Assembly (NCBI RefSeq): GCF_010731655.1
Contig: NZ_AP022619.1
Span: forward strand, 3,410,001-3,474,000
Direction of reading: 5' to 3'
Source: Mycobacterium paraseoulense
GTDB taxonomy: Bacteria; Actinomycetota; Actinomycetes; Mycobacteriales; Mycobacteriaceae
Length of the DNA: 64,000 nucleotides
In this document: positions 1-8,266 of the stretch, piece by piece
How positions within the stretch are numbered: the first letter of the stretch is position 1
How the letters are laid out: each line of letters starts with the position of its first letter
The notes under the pieces: generated by a model
The model's database searches: none
What the model saw: only the letters and a program-made list of their open reading frames with translations
Told to the model about the DNA's origin: nothing
Made by a program: the position numbers and the translations under genes

Positions 1-327
1 CTGCTGTCGAGCGCGTCGGACACGCAGCCCGAGCGGGCGATGGAAAGCACCTACACCATGTGGGAGCGGCGCCTCGACGTGCCCGTCGCCCGGGCCACCT
101 ATGAGATCCACGCGGCCGGCGCCTCCCTTGACGTCGCGGGCGCGCTGAATCTGCCGTTGGGCTCTCCCGTGCTGGTGCTCGAACGCGTCAGTTTCGGCAC
201 GGACGACAAGCCGCTCGAGGTTGTCGAGTTCCACTATCGTCCCGAGCGATACCGGTTTTCCGTGACGCTGCCGAGGACGATGCCGCGGCCCGCCGCCGGG
301 ATCGTCGAGCGGCGTTTGACCGACTGA
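1..327 (+). CDS. GntR-family regulator, C-terminal UTRA part (5' truncated by window)
   Basis: The reading frame is open from base 1 and ends at TGA 325-327, so only the last 108 codons are present. The visible part matches a UTRA effector-binding domain. It includes an 'ARATYEIHAAGA'-like strand, a loop 'LNLPLGSPVLVLERVSF', and the typical 'LEVVEFHYRPERYRF' strand that ends UTRA domains. UTRA domains follow a GntR winged helix and bind small ligands; the winged helix lies outside the window. By position and family this corresponds to M. tuberculosis Rv0792c. No ligand can be inferred. Confidence 0.85.
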   Translation: MLSSASDTQPERAMESTYTMWERRLDVPVARATYEIHAAGASLDVAGALNLPLGSPVLVLERVSFGTDDKPLEVVEFHYRPERYRFSVTLPRTMPRPAAGIVERRLTD

Positions 328-441
328 CTTCACCGGCCGACCGACCCTGCCCCGGGCGCTCAGCCAATTCTCAACAGTTTCTTCGCTAACCCGTGGCTTG
401 TCTCCCAGCATCCGCAAAGCCACTGGCCGCAGCATGTTTTC

Positions 442-909
442 ATGACGAACGAGCCCATGTGCGCAAAAGCGGTCGAACGGTACCTGCGCACCCGCGGCCG
501 ACGCTATTTCCGTGGCCACCACGACGGCGAATATTTCTTCGTCACCAGCCCCCGCCCGCGACGCCTGCACGTCCATCTCGAGATCTCCCCCGCGCACGGC
601 GACGTGCTGATCGTTCGGGTGACTCCCGGCTGCTTCTTTCCCGCCACAGAGCGCCCCTGGCTGGTGCACTTCTCGGACACCTGGAACCGCGAGGAGCACG
701 AAGTCACCGCGGTCATGCACGGCTCGTGCGACCCGCAACGGATCGGCGTGGTGGCGCGCAGATCCCACTGGATCCGACGGAACACGTCGTTCGAGGAATT
801 CGCCGCCTTCGTCGACCGCACCATCGACGACGCGACCAAATTCTTCGCCGCCTTGAGCCCGGGCGTCGAGCTGCCGACGGCCCATCCGTTGCTGCGCGAC
901 GCCGGCTGA
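442..909 (+). CDS. conserved hypothetical protein, YbjN/T3SS-chaperone-like fold suspected
   Basis: A 155-residue soluble protein with no signal peptide or membrane segment. A first helix with 'CAKAVERYLRTRG' is followed by alternating strands ('HDGEYFFVTS', 'LHVHLEIS', 'VLIVRVTPG') and a C-terminal helix rich in Phe and Asp. The pattern recalls YbjN-like proteins of Actinobacteria, but this is a weak resemblance and no function is assigned. It stands alone between the GntR gene and the acyltransferase. The ATG at 442 is the only good start; an overlapping larger frame (393-929) has Arg/Pro-rich shadow composition. Confidence 0.7.
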   Translation: MTNEPMCAKAVERYLRTRGRRYFRGHHDGEYFFVTSPRPRRLHVHLEISPAHGDVLIVRVTPGCFFPATERPWLVHFSDTWNREEHEVTAVMHGSCDPQRIGVVARRSHWIRRNTSFEEFAAFVDRTIDDATKFFAALSPGVELPTAHPLLRDAG

Positions 910-960
910 ACCCGGGTCCTCTGCGCTAGCGGCCCGACCGCGCGAGCAAACGGAAACCGT

Positions 961-984
961 ATTCTCTAATTTGGAGAGTAGAAT
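961..984. promoter_or_regulatory. AT-rich inverted repeat with -10 box upstream of the acyltransferase
   Basis: An AT-rich patch stands out from the GC-rich surroundings. ATTCTCT and AGAGTAGAAT form imperfect inverted arms, with a TA bulge, around AATTTGG. The right arm contains TAGAAT (979-984), a good mycobacterial -10 hexamer pointing to the acyltransferase. The predicted transcript would start near 991 and carry about 73 nt of leader. An operator overlapping the promoter is an inference. Confidence 0.4.
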
Positions 985-1063
985 TTGCTCCGCCGGGCAG
1001 GTTTGGGAGCTACGTCACACCGGCAATCAGTAGCAGAGCGCAGGAACACGACAGCGGGGAGCC

Positions 1064-1879
1064 ATGACGGGCAGCGGCAACGAGGTGGCCGACAACCACG
1101 AGACCACCAAGTGGGACCCGGCCTTCACCGAGCAGGTCAGCAAGACCCTCGGACCGGTCGTCAAGCGGTGGTATCGGGCCGAGGTGCGCAACATAAGCAA
1201 TGTGCCGTCGTCCGGGGGAGCGCTGGTGGTGTCCAACCACTCGGGCGGCATGCTGACACCGGACGTGCTGATCTTCTCCCCCGCGTTCTACGGCGAGTTC
1301 GGCTACGACCGCCCGGTCTACACGCTGGGCCATTACGGCCTGTTCATGGGCCCCCTGGACGGCTGGCTGCGCCGCCTCGGGGTCATCGAGGCCAGCCGTG
1401 AAAACGCTGCCGCGGCATTGCATTCCGGCGCCGTGGTGCTGGTCTTCCCCGGCGGCGACTACGACTCGTACCGGCCCACCTTCAGTGCCAACACCATCGA
1501 CTTCAACGGACGCACCGGCTACGTGCGGACCGCCATCGAAGCCGGGGTGCCGATCGTGCCCACCGTCTCGATCGGGGGCCAGGAGACCCAGCTCTTCTTG
1601 ACCCGCGGCAACTGGCTGGCGCGCAAGTTGGGGCTGACGAAGGCGCGCATGGACATCTTGCCGGTCAGCTTCGGGGTCCCCTTCGGCCTGAGCGTGATCT
1701 TCCCGCCCAACCTCCCGCTACCCGCCAAGATCGTCACCGAGGTGCTCGAGCCGATCGACGTCGCCGCCCAGTTCGGCGAGGATCCCGACGTCGACGAGGT
1801 CGACGCGCATGTGCGCGGGGTCATGGAATCGGCGCTCAAGCGACTGGCCGGCCAGCGCCGGCTGCCCATCCTCGGCTAA
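1064..1879 (+). CDS. lysophospholipid/MGAT-like acyltransferase
   Basis: A 271-residue LPLAT-superfamily protein. Motif I is 'NHSGGMLTPD' (about residues 58-67), the form seen in MGAT-like actinobacterial members rather than the NHX4D of PlsC. Motif III-like 'FPGGDYDSYRP' follows at about residue 129, and 'GVPIVPTVSIGGQET' matches the block IV region. Such enzymes transfer acyl groups from acyl-CoA to glycerolipid acceptors at the membrane. The next gene, about 100 bp downstream, is a wax ester synthase/DGAT. The same pairing of families is known at Rv1425-Rv1428c in M. tuberculosis, so a role in triacylglycerol or phospholipid synthesis is likely. ATG 1064 follows a GGGGAG ribosome site. Confidence 0.85.
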   Translation: MTGSGNEVADNHETTKWDPAFTEQVSKTLGPVVKRWYRAEVRNISNVPSSGGALVVSNHSGGMLTPDVLIFSPAFYGEFGYDRPVYTLGHYGLFMGPLDGWLRRLGVIEASRENAAAALHSGAVVLVFPGGDYDSYRPTFSANTIDFNGRTGYVRTAIEAGVPIVPTVSIGGQETQLFLTRGNWLARKLGLTKARMDILPVSFGVPFGLSVIFPPNLPLPAKIVTEVLEPIDVAAQFGEDPDVDEVDAHVRGVMESALKRLAGQRRLPILG

Positions 1880-1977
1880 CCCACAGCAACCGATGGCTTG
1901 GGACTCGATACCATGCGAAAGCGTCTGCAGCACAAGCTGATTCCAACCGTCCTGGAGTCGGCACAGCGAGGTGGCCG

Positions 1978-3357
1978 GTGAAACGGCTCAACGGCATGGA
2001 CGCGATGCTGCTCTACAGCGAGACGCCCAACCTGCACACGCACACGTTGAAAGTGGCGGTCATCGAGCCCTCCGACCCCGGGTTCGGTTTCGAGGCGTTC
2101 CGCTTTCACGTGCGCCGCCGGCTGCACCTGCTGGAACCGTTGCGCTACAAGCTCGTCGACATCCCCTGGCAGCTTCATCACCCGATGTGGCAGGAGGACT
2201 GCGACGTCGACCTCGACTATCACCTGCGCCGGGTGCGGGTGCCGGCGCCGGGCGGGCGGCACGAACTCGACGCCGTCATCGGCGAGGTCGCCTCCTCTCC
2301 GTTGGACCGCAGCCGCCCGCTGTGGGAGTTCCACTTCGCCGAGGGACTGGCCGGCGGCCGGTTCGCGTTGATCGGCAAGGTGCACCATGCGCTGGCCGAC
2401 GGCGTCGCTTCCGCCAACCTGCTGGCCCGCGCGATGGATCTGAAGGATGCGCCGACCGACGAGCGCGACAACGACGACGCGGGGACGACCGCGTCGACCG
2501 CCGAGCTGCTGCGCGCGGCCGCGCGCGATCACGCCCGGCAGATCGCCGAACTGCCTGGGTTGGCCAGGGACGCCGCCGTCGGGCTGACCCGGGTTCGTCG
2601 CCGGTCCAAAGAACGCGGTGGCCATCCGGATCTGGCCAATGCCTTCGATGCACCACCGACGTTCTTGAATCATGTCGTGTCGCCCCGGCGGCGGTTCGCC
2701 AGCGCGACGCTACCGCTGGCCGACGCCAAGGCGACGGCCAAGGCGTTGGGCATCACCGTTAACGACCTCATACTGGCGACGGTCGCCGGCGGCCTGCGCA
2801 CGCTCTTGTTGGCCTACGACGGCGTGGCCGACCGGCCGCTCATCGCGTCGGTGCCGACGGCCACCGACAAGTCGGACCGCATCACGGGCAACGAGATCAG
2901 CGGTCTGATGGTCTCATTACCGGTACACGTCGCCGCTGCCACCGAGCGAGCGCGGCTGGTGGCACTGGCGACCCGAATCGCCAAAGAAGACCACGAGATT
3001 CTCGGCCCGCAGCTCTACGGCCGGCTGATGGCCTACCTCCCGACGGCCGTCGCCCCGGCCGCATTCCGCTGGCTGGGGCGGCGCGACGCGCCCAACAAGC
3101 TGATGAACGTGGCGGTCTCCAGCGTGGTGGGCCCTCGCGAACGCGGCCACTTCGGTGGCGCCGCGGTCAGCGAGATCTACTCCACCGGTGTGTTGTCGCC
3201 GGGCGCCCCGGTCAACATCACCGTGTGGAGCTACGTCGACCAGCTCGGCGTTGCCGTGCTCACCGATGACCGCACGTTCAACGACCCGCACGAGGCCACG
3301 GATGCGATCAGCGCATCGTTCGCGGAATTGCGCTCCGCCGCGGGGGTTTCCGCCTAG
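1978..3357 (+). CDS. wax ester synthase/diacylglycerol acyltransferase (WS/DGAT)
   Basis: A 459-residue protein of normal WS/DGAT length. The catalytic HHxxxDG motif is present as 'HHALADG' at residues 136-142. The N terminus '[18 protein letters not shown]' has the usual 'D-x-x-x-L-x-x-E' pattern, and '[16 protein letters not shown]' precedes the catalytic loop. The C-terminal block '[12 protein letters not shown]' is the conserved NxxxSNVPGP-like motif. The enzyme esterifies diacylglycerol or fatty alcohols with acyl-CoA to make storage lipid. The start is GTG with AGCGAGG upstream. Its TAG stop lies in a CTAG palindrome shared with the stop of purQ on the other strand. Confidence 0.92.
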   Translation: MKRLNGMDAMLLYSETPNLHTHTLKVAVIEPSDPGFGFEAFRFHVRRRLHLLEPLRYKLVDIPWQLHHPMWQEDCDVDLDYHLRRVRVPAPGGRHELDAVIGEVASSPLDRSRPLWEFHFAEGLAGGRFALIGKVHHALADGVASANLLARAMDLKDAPTDERDNDDAGTTASTAELLRAAARDHARQIAELPGLARDAAVGLTRVRRRSKERGGHPDLANAFDAPPTFLNHVVSPRRRFASATLPLADAKATAKALGITVNDLILATVAGGLRTLLLAYDGVADRPLIASVPTATDKSDRITGNEISGLMVSLPVHVAAATERARLVALATRIAKEDHEILGPQLYGRLMAYLPTAVAPAAFRWLGRRDAPNKLMNVAVSSVVGPRERGHFGGAAVSEIYSTGVLSPGAPVNITVWSYVDQLGVAVLTDDRTFNDPHEATDAISASFAELRSAAGVSA

Positions 3358-4028
3358 ACCGAAAGCACCGCATCCAACACCGAGTAGAACAGGCCCAACC
3401 CGTCGTCGGATGGGCCCGTCAACGCCTCGATGGCGTGCTCGGGATGCGGCATCAGTCCGACCACACGACCGTTGGCCGAGCTGACGCCGGCGATGTCATG
3501 TAGCGAGCCGTTGGGGTTGTCGTGGTAGCGGAACACCACCCGGCCCTCGCCCTCGAGTTCCTCGACGACGTCGGCGGGGGCCACGTAGCGGCCCTCGCCG
3601 GATTTCAGCGGCACCAGCAGGTCCGCGCCGGGCTCGAAACGCGACGTCCATGCCGTCGACGTCGACGCCACCCGCAGCCACACGTCGCGGCAGACGAAGT
3701 GTAGGCCGGCGTTGCGGGTCAGCGCGCCGGGGAGCAGCCCGGCTTCACAGAGCACCTGAAACCCGTTGCAGATTCCCAACACCGGCATGCCGCGCTGCGC
3801 GGCGGCCACCACCTCGCCCATCACCGGGGCGAACCGGGCGATCGCCCCCGCCCGCAGGTAGTCGCCGTAGGAGAACCCGCCGGGCACCACCACGGCGTCG
3901 ACGCCCTTGAGGTCGGCGTCCGCGTGCCAGAGGCTGACCGCCTCTGCGCCGACCCGGTGCGCCGCCCGGGCGGCGTCGACGTCGTCCAGGGTCCCCGGAA
4001 AGGTGATGATGCCGATTCGTGCCGTCAC
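3354..4028 (-). CDS. purQ: phosphoribosylformylglycinamidine synthase, glutaminase subunit PurQ
   Basis: A 224-residue class I glutamine amidotransferase. The nucleophile is C87 in 'GICNGFQVL', and the His/Glu pair is H195 and E197 in 'MPHPEHA'. '[14 protein letters not shown]' is the PurQ oxyanion region. It supplies ammonia to PurL for the fourth step of IMP synthesis; purL is not in the window. It starts with GTG inside the purS stop (GTGA overlap), which indicates translational coupling. The length is typical for the three-subunit PurSQL type. Confidence 0.97.
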   Translation of the reverse strand: MTARIGIITFPGTLDDVDAARAAHRVGAEAVSLWHADADLKGVDAVVVPGGFSYGDYLRAGAIARFAPVMGEVVAAAQRGMPVLGICNGFQVLCEAGLLPGALTRNAGLHFVCRDVWLRVASTSTAWTSRFEPGADLLVPLKSGEGRYVAPADVVEELEGEGRVVFRYHDNPNGSLHDIAGVSSANGRVVGLMPHPEHAIEALTGPSDDGLGLFYSVLDAVLSV

Positions 4029-4264
4029 CGGGGCTCCCGGCTGATGGTCCAGTCCTCGATCACGGTGTTCGCCAACAACGTTTCCGCTATCTCGGCGAGC
4101 ACCGAATCGTCGACGCTGTCGTCCACTTCGAGTTCGAATCTCTTGCCCTGCCTGACATCTGAGATCCCCGGATGACCGAGTCGGCCCAGTGCGCCGACGA
4201 TCGCCTGACCCTGTGGGTCGAGAATCTCCGCTTTGGGCATCACATGAACGACTACCCGGCCCAC
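4025..4264 (-). CDS. purS: phosphoribosylformylglycinamidine synthase subunit PurS
   Basis: A 79-residue protein with the PurS pattern: '[19 protein letters not shown]', then '[19 protein letters not shown]', ending 'LANTVIEDW'. PurS bridges PurQ and PurL in the FGAM synthase complex and helps channel ammonia. The GTG start is preceded by GAGGAGGAG at good spacing. A -10-like hexamer TAGAGT lies 33 bp upstream, so purSQ may have its own promoter besides read-through from the exported protein gene upstream. It overlaps purQ by 4 bp. Confidence 0.96.
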   Translation of the reverse strand: MGRVVVHVMPKAEILDPQGQAIVGALGRLGHPGISDVRQGKRFELEVDDSVDDSVLAEIAETLLANTVIEDWTISREPR

Positions 4265-4296
4265 CGGCGCTCCTCCTCAGGTTTGCTTCCGCGCCA

Positions 4297-4302
4297 ACTC
4301 TA
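4297..4302 (-). promoter_or_regulatory. candidate -10 hexamer (TAGAGT) for purSQ
   Basis: TANNNT on the minus strand. It places a start near 4290 and leaves a leader of about 26 nt that contains the strong GGAGGAG ribosome site of purS. No clear -35 was found. Confidence 0.4.
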
Positions 4303-4325
4303 CCGGCGAAAGTGCAGCCCGACCG

Positions 4326-5003
4326 CTACGGGCACGAGGCAATGTAGGCCTCACACAGCGGCGCGGTCATGGCGTTCAGCACCGGGTCGTCGGCCATCGC
4401 CGGCCACGGGACCTGCGGCGGCCCCGACGACCAAAGGGTCAGCTCGCTGATCGTGCTGCTCGCCGGGTGGGCGACCAGGTAGGTGTGCATGACGACCGGA
4501 CCGCTGATCACCGCGGCCATCCGGTTCGTCTCGTCGCTGGTGACCGACGGTGACTGCAGCGGAGCCCGCTGCTGGCAGGACCGCAGCGCGCCGACGGCGG
4601 TGCCGAACACCGACGCGGCGATGGCGCCGCCGCTGGCCGTATCGCCGCGCCAGTGCAGGATCTGAGCCTGCAGCTGCCACTGCCCGTCCGGGTGGGTCAC
4701 GGTGGCGCGTGCCACGACCGCCGAGTCCCGCGGATCCCGCTGCACCGGGGGCGTGGCACACAACTCCTCGAACCGGAATCGGGGGCCGGGCGTCGCCCCG
4801 GTCACTTGCGCCGCGAGGCTCGCAAGCGCCGGCCAGCCATACACCGAGTCCAGCGGCACGGCACGGCGCTGGATCCACGCGGAGTCGGGGATCTGGTCGC
4901 ACACCGGCGGGCAGGCCTGCGGCTCGGCGTGCCCGGGAACCGCGACGATGAACGACATCGCGAGGCCGCCGACCACCACCATGGTCGCCAGGATCACCCG
5001 CAT
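4326..5003 (-). CDS. exported hypothetical protein (Rv0787-like)
   Basis: A 225-residue protein from the chosen ATG at 5003. This start gives a classical signal peptide: MRV, then a hydrophobic stretch 'ILATMVVVGGLAMSFIVAV' and a cleavage site after GHA. A further in-frame start at 5060 would add 19 residues before the signal and overlap the divergent gene, so it was rejected. GGGGGTGAGG sits just upstream as ribosome site. The mature part has four or more Cys and no recognised domain. It lies upstream of purSQ on the same strand, but a link to purine synthesis is only positional. Confidence 0.82.
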   Translation of the reverse strand: MRVILATMVVVGGLAMSFIVAVPGHAEPQACPPVCDQIPDSAWIQRRAVPLDSVYGWPALASLAAQVTGATPGPRFRFEELCATPPVQRDPRDSAVVARATVTHPDGQWQLQAQILHWRGDTASGGAIAASVFGTAVGALRSCQQRAPLQSPSVTSDETNRMAAVISGPVVMHTYLVAHPASSTISELTLWSSGPPQVPWPAMADDPVLNAMTAPLCEAYIASCP

Positions 5004-5036
5004 CGGCCTCACCCCCGTCAGGGCACAATCGTAATC

Positions 5037-5675
5037 ATGCAACTGACGCATTTCGGCCACTCCTGTCTACTTGCCGAATTCGACCACACCCGGGTGCTCT
5101 TCGATCCTGGGACCTTCGCGCACGGGTTTGAGGGCATAACGGGGTTATCGGCCATTCTCATCACCCACCAGCACCCCGACCACGTCGACGCCACCCGCCT
5201 GCCCGCTTTGCTCGAGGGCAACCCGGATGCCGCACTGTACGCCGATCCGCAAACCACCGACCAGCTGGGCGCGCCGTGCCAGGCGGTGCACGTCGGTGAC
5301 GAGCTAGTAATCGGTGAGCTGACGGTCCGTGCCGTCGGTGGCAAACACGCCGTCATCCACCCGGAAATCCCCGTGATAGAGAACATTTCGTTCCTGGTGG
5401 GCGACGCCGATCATCCCGCCAGGCTGATGCATCCCGGTGACGCGCTGTTCGTGCCCGACGAACAGGTCGACGTTCTGGCGGCACCGGCGGCGGCCCCGTG
5501 GATGAAGATCTCCGAAGCCGTCGACTACCTGCGCGCGGTGGCGCCGGTGCGCGCGGTACCCATCCACCAAGGGATCATCTCCCCGGATGCGCGGGGCATC
5601 TACTACGGCCGGCTCACCGAGATGACCACCACCGATTTCCAGGTGCTGCCCGAGGAGGACGCGGTCACGTTCTGA
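5037..5675 (+). CDS. metallo-beta-lactamase-fold hydrolase (UlaG-like, Rv0786c-like)
   Basis: A 212-residue protein. The metal motif HxHxDH is complete: 'THQHPDHVD' with H44, H46, D48 and H49. 'GGKHAVIH' (about residue 102) and 'MHPGDALF' (about residue 131) supply further ligands, and 'PIHQGIISP' the last His. The pattern fits the UlaG-like/MBL-fold metal-dependent hydrolase group; the substrate is unknown. The chosen ATG at 5037 begins the conserved 'MQLTHFGHSCLL' strand. Upstream in-frame starts would run through the divergent exported-protein gene. The two genes are divergent with 33 bp between starts, so they share a short promoter region. Confidence 0.9.
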   Translation: MQLTHFGHSCLLAEFDHTRVLFDPGTFAHGFEGITGLSAILITHQHPDHVDATRLPALLEGNPDAALYADPQTTDQLGAPCQAVHVGDELVIGELTVRAVGGKHAVIHPEIPVIENISFLVGDADHPARLMHPGDALFVPDEQVDVLAAPAAAPWMKISEAVDYLRAVAPVRAVPIHQGIISPDARGIYYGRLTEMTTTDFQVLPEEDAVTF

Positions 5676-5685
5676 CCGCACCCGG

Positions 5686-7353
5686 CTAGGCGATATCGTC
5701 GGCGACGCCGCGGCCGGCGGCGCGCCCCGAAAAGATGCAGCCGCCAAGGAACGTGCCCTCCAGGGCGCGGTAGCCGTGCACACCGCCCCCACCGAACCCG
5801 GCCACCTCGCCGGCGGCGTACAGGCCGTTCAGGGGTGTTCCGTCCGCCTTCAGGACTCGGGCAGCGAGATCGGTCTCTATGCCACCCAATGTCTTTCGGG
5901 TCAGGATGTGCAACTTGACCGCGATCATCGGCCCGGCCTTCGGATCGGTCAGCCGGTGCGGTGCCACCACCCGGCCCAACCGGTCGCCCAGGTAACCGCG
6001 GGCGGCGCGGATCGCGGTGATCTGGCCGTCCTTGCTGAACTTGTTGGCCACCTCCCGGTCGCGGGCGGTCACCTCGGCCTCCACCGTGGCATAGTCCAGC
6101 GGCGCCACGCCGGGCAACTTGTTCATCGCGGTCACCAACTCCCGCAACGATTTCGCGCTGACGAAGTCCACTCCCCGGTCGACGAATGCCTGCACCGGCC
6201 CCGGCGGCCCCGAACGCGCGCGGTTACGCAGCAGCTCGCGCAGGCTCTGCCCGGTCAGATCGGGATTCTGCTCCTGTCCGGACAGCGCGAATTCCTTCTC
6301 GATGATTTTGGCGTTCAACACGAACCAGGTGTAGTCCTGCCCGGATTTGGTGATGTATTCCAGCGTGCCGAGAGTGTCGAATCCGGGGTAGAGCGGCACC
6401 GGCAACCGCTTGCCGCTCGCGTCGAGCCACAGCGACGACGGCCCGGGAATGATCCGGATGCCGTGCAGCGGCCAGATCGGGTCGTAGTTGGTGATGCCCT
6501 CGGTGTAATGCCACATCCGGTCCGGGTTGATCACCCGCGCGCCGGCCTGCTGGGAGATGCCGATCATCCTGCCGTCGACGTGGGCGGGCACGCCACTGAG
6601 TAGCTGCTCGGGTACGCGGCCCATCCGCGTGGGCCAGTTCTTGCGCACCAGCTCGTGGTTGGCGCCGATGCCGCCGCTGGTGACGATCACCGCGGGGGCG
6701 CGGAACTCGAATTGCCCCACGGGAGTTCGTGACGACGCCACGCCCCTGGGTACGGCCGAGGGTTCCAGCACGGTGCCCCGGACGCCCGTCACCGCGCCGC
6801 CCTCCACGATCAACTCGTCGACCTGGTGGCGGTGCGCGAAGCGCACCGTCGAGCGATCCCGCAGCTGACGGGCGAAGATCTCGACCAAGGCGGGCCCGGT
6901 GCCCCAGGTGATGTGGAATCGGGGCACCGAATTTCCGTGTCCCTGGGCGTCATAGCCCCCGCGTTCGGCCCAGCCCACCAGCGGGAAGATCTTGAGGCCC
7001 CGGTCACGCAGCCAACGGCGTTTCTCCCCCGCCGCGAAATCGACGTAGGCGTGCGCCCATTGGCGTGGCCAGTAGTCCTCGGGCCGATCGAACGCCGCGG
7101 TTCCGAGCCAATCCTGCAGGGCGAGTTCGTGGCTGTCGCGAATCCCCAGCCGGCGCTGTTCGGGGCTGTCGACGAAGAACAGACCGCCGAAAGACCAGAA
7201 GGCCTGCCCACCCAGGTTGGCGCTGCTCTCCTGGTCGAGGATCAGCACCCGCAGACCCCGGTCCACCAATTCGCAGGCGGCCACCAAGCCCGCGAGTCCG
7301 GCCCCGACGACGATGACGTCGGCGCCGAATGCCGCGGCCGAAGAATCGCTCAT
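5686..7353 (-). CDS. FAD-binding dehydrogenase, fumarate reductase/KstD-type flavoprotein (Rv0785-like)
   Basis: A 555-residue flavoprotein. A Rossmann dinucleotide motif GAGLAG lies at residues 17-22, followed by 'LDQESSANLGGQAFWSFGG', the form typical of the FRD/SDH/3-ketosteroid-dehydrogenase superfamily. The C-terminal FAD block is 'GLYAAGEVAGFGGGGVHGY' and 'GTFLGGCIFSGRAAG'. Members oxidise or reduce C-C bonds of steroids or dicarboxylates; the substrate here is not known. A TACCCT hexamer 8 nt before the ATG suggests a very short leader. It is convergent with the MBL-fold gene (10 bp between stops). Confidence 0.9.
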   Translation of the reverse strand: MSDSSAAAFGADVIVVGAGLAGLVAACELVDRGLRVLILDQESSANLGGQAFWSFGGLFFVDSPEQRRLGIRDSHELALQDWLGTAAFDRPEDYWPRQWAHAYVDFAAGEKRRWLRDRGLKIFPLVGWAERGGYDAQGHGNSVPRFHITWGTGPALVEIFARQLRDRSTVRFAHRHQVDELIVEGGAVTGVRGTVLEPSAVPRGVASSRTPVGQFEFRAPAVIVTSGGIGANHELVRKNWPTRMGRVPEQLLSGVPAHVDGRMIGISQQAGARVINPDRMWHYTEGITNYDPIWPLHGIRIIPGPSSLWLDASGKRLPVPLYPGFDTLGTLEYITKSGQDYTWFVLNAKIIEKEFALSGQEQNPDLTGQSLRELLRNRARSGPPGPVQAFVDRGVDFVSAKSLRELVTAMNKLPGVAPLDYATVEAEVTARDREVANKFSKDGQITAIRAARGYLGDRLGRVVAPHRLTDPKAGPMIAVKLHILTRKTLGGIETDLAARVLKADGTPLNGLYAAGEVAGFGGGGVHGYRALEGTFLGGCIFSGRAAGRGVADDIA

Positions 7354-7401
7354 GTCGGACCAGGGTAATGCCCGTGGCGGGCGAGCTGAGGAGACGCTGG
7401 A

Positions 7402-8106
7402 TCAGGCCGCGTCGAGAATCGCCTTGTCGCGCCGCCAACGGTAGACCGTCGGTGCGCAGCCGTGCATCAACGACAGGTCGACGGCGTCCACCATCGCCTG
7501 CAGCGGGCCGGGTTTGCGGAGGTGACGGGCGGCCACGGCGACCCGGACCACGCCGCCGCGGCGGGCGATCCGCTCCGCGGACAGCACGACCATCCGGCAC
7601 CACCACGGTTCGGTGAGGAAGCCTTCGCCGATGCCCAATACGCGGGAGCGCACGGTCGAGTGCCGAACCAGGTCGGTGATGCCGTGCAGGTCGGCGAGCA
7701 TCCGAAAACCATTGTCCGGCAACGCCTTGACAACGCCCGGAGACACCACCCATCCAGGCGCCGCGAACAGCCGGGTGCGCAGCCCGAGGTGTTCGAGCAC
7801 CCGGTCTGCGGCCATCAGCCGCAGGTTGGCCTCGTGGGCGCGAAGGATGGCGAATTCACCACGGCGCTTCTTGGTGGCCGCGTCGTCATAGCCGTGCAGC
7901 ACGATGGCGTCACCGCCGGACCGGCGGTTGGTCAGCCATTCGACCGTGCGCGGGTCCCGGTCGAGCCGATAATCACCGCTGAGCCGTGGTGCCACCAACA
8001 GCGACAGCGGGACGTTGCGGGCATCCATTTGCGCACAGAACGCCTCGACGTCGGACAGGGTGCGCTCGCCAATCCCTGAGACCGAGACGATCAACTTTCC
8101 AGCCAC
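7402..8106 (-). CDS. DUF2334/polysaccharide deacetylase-like protein (Rv0784-like)
   Basis: A 234-residue protein starting at GTG 8106 ('MAGKLIVSVSGIGERTL'). The pattern is that of NodB/DUF2334-type (beta/alpha) barrels. 'VLHGYDD' (H71, D74) resembles the metal-binding start, 'RAHEANLRLM' gives another His, and 'FAAPGWVVSP' matches the catalytic 'F-x-x-P-x-W' loop. Such proteins deacetylate N-acetylated sugars, but this activity is not established for this family. It lies 48 bp upstream of the flavoprotein gene on the same strand, so the two may be co-transcribed. Confidence 0.82.
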   Translation of the reverse strand: MAGKLIVSVSGIGERTLSDVEAFCAQMDARNVPLSLLVAPRLSGDYRLDRDPRTVEWLTNRRSGGDAIVLHGYDDAATKKRRGEFAILRAHEANLRLMAADRVLEHLGLRTRLFAAPGWVVSPGVVKALPDNGFRMLADLHGITDLVRHSTVRSRVLGIGEGFLTEPWWCRMVVLSAERIARRGGVVRVAVAARHLRKPGPLQAMVDAVDLSLMHGCAPTVYRWRRDKAILDAA

Positions 8107-8250
8107 ACCCGCAGTTTGACGATCTCAGGTGTCGGAATGGTGAAGGACACGCAGACGGCAGACGTATATCGCTGCGGCCGAGCCGCAGGTCGCGGCGATC
8201 TGCGCCACGCGGCAAGGGCCCGCGGGCGGCGGCGGCGAGAATCGGTTCGA

Positions 8251-8256
8251 TATGCT
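8251..8256 (+). promoter_or_regulatory. -10 hexamer TATGCT of the first MFS exporter
   Basis: TATGCT followed by AAGCAACGCC and ATG at 8267. The same arrangement (ATCGG, 4-5 nt, ATATGCT, two variable bases, GCAAC, three variable bases, ATG) occurs before the second exporter. Its conservation in both copies supports a promoter role. Confidence 0.6.
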
Positions 8257-8266
8257 AAGCAACGCC

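Noticed and set aside
1971..2762. Long open frame on the plus strand inside the WS/DGAT gene
   Set aside because: Arg/Pro/Gly-rich shadow in another frame of a well-supported gene; no motif and no ribosome site.
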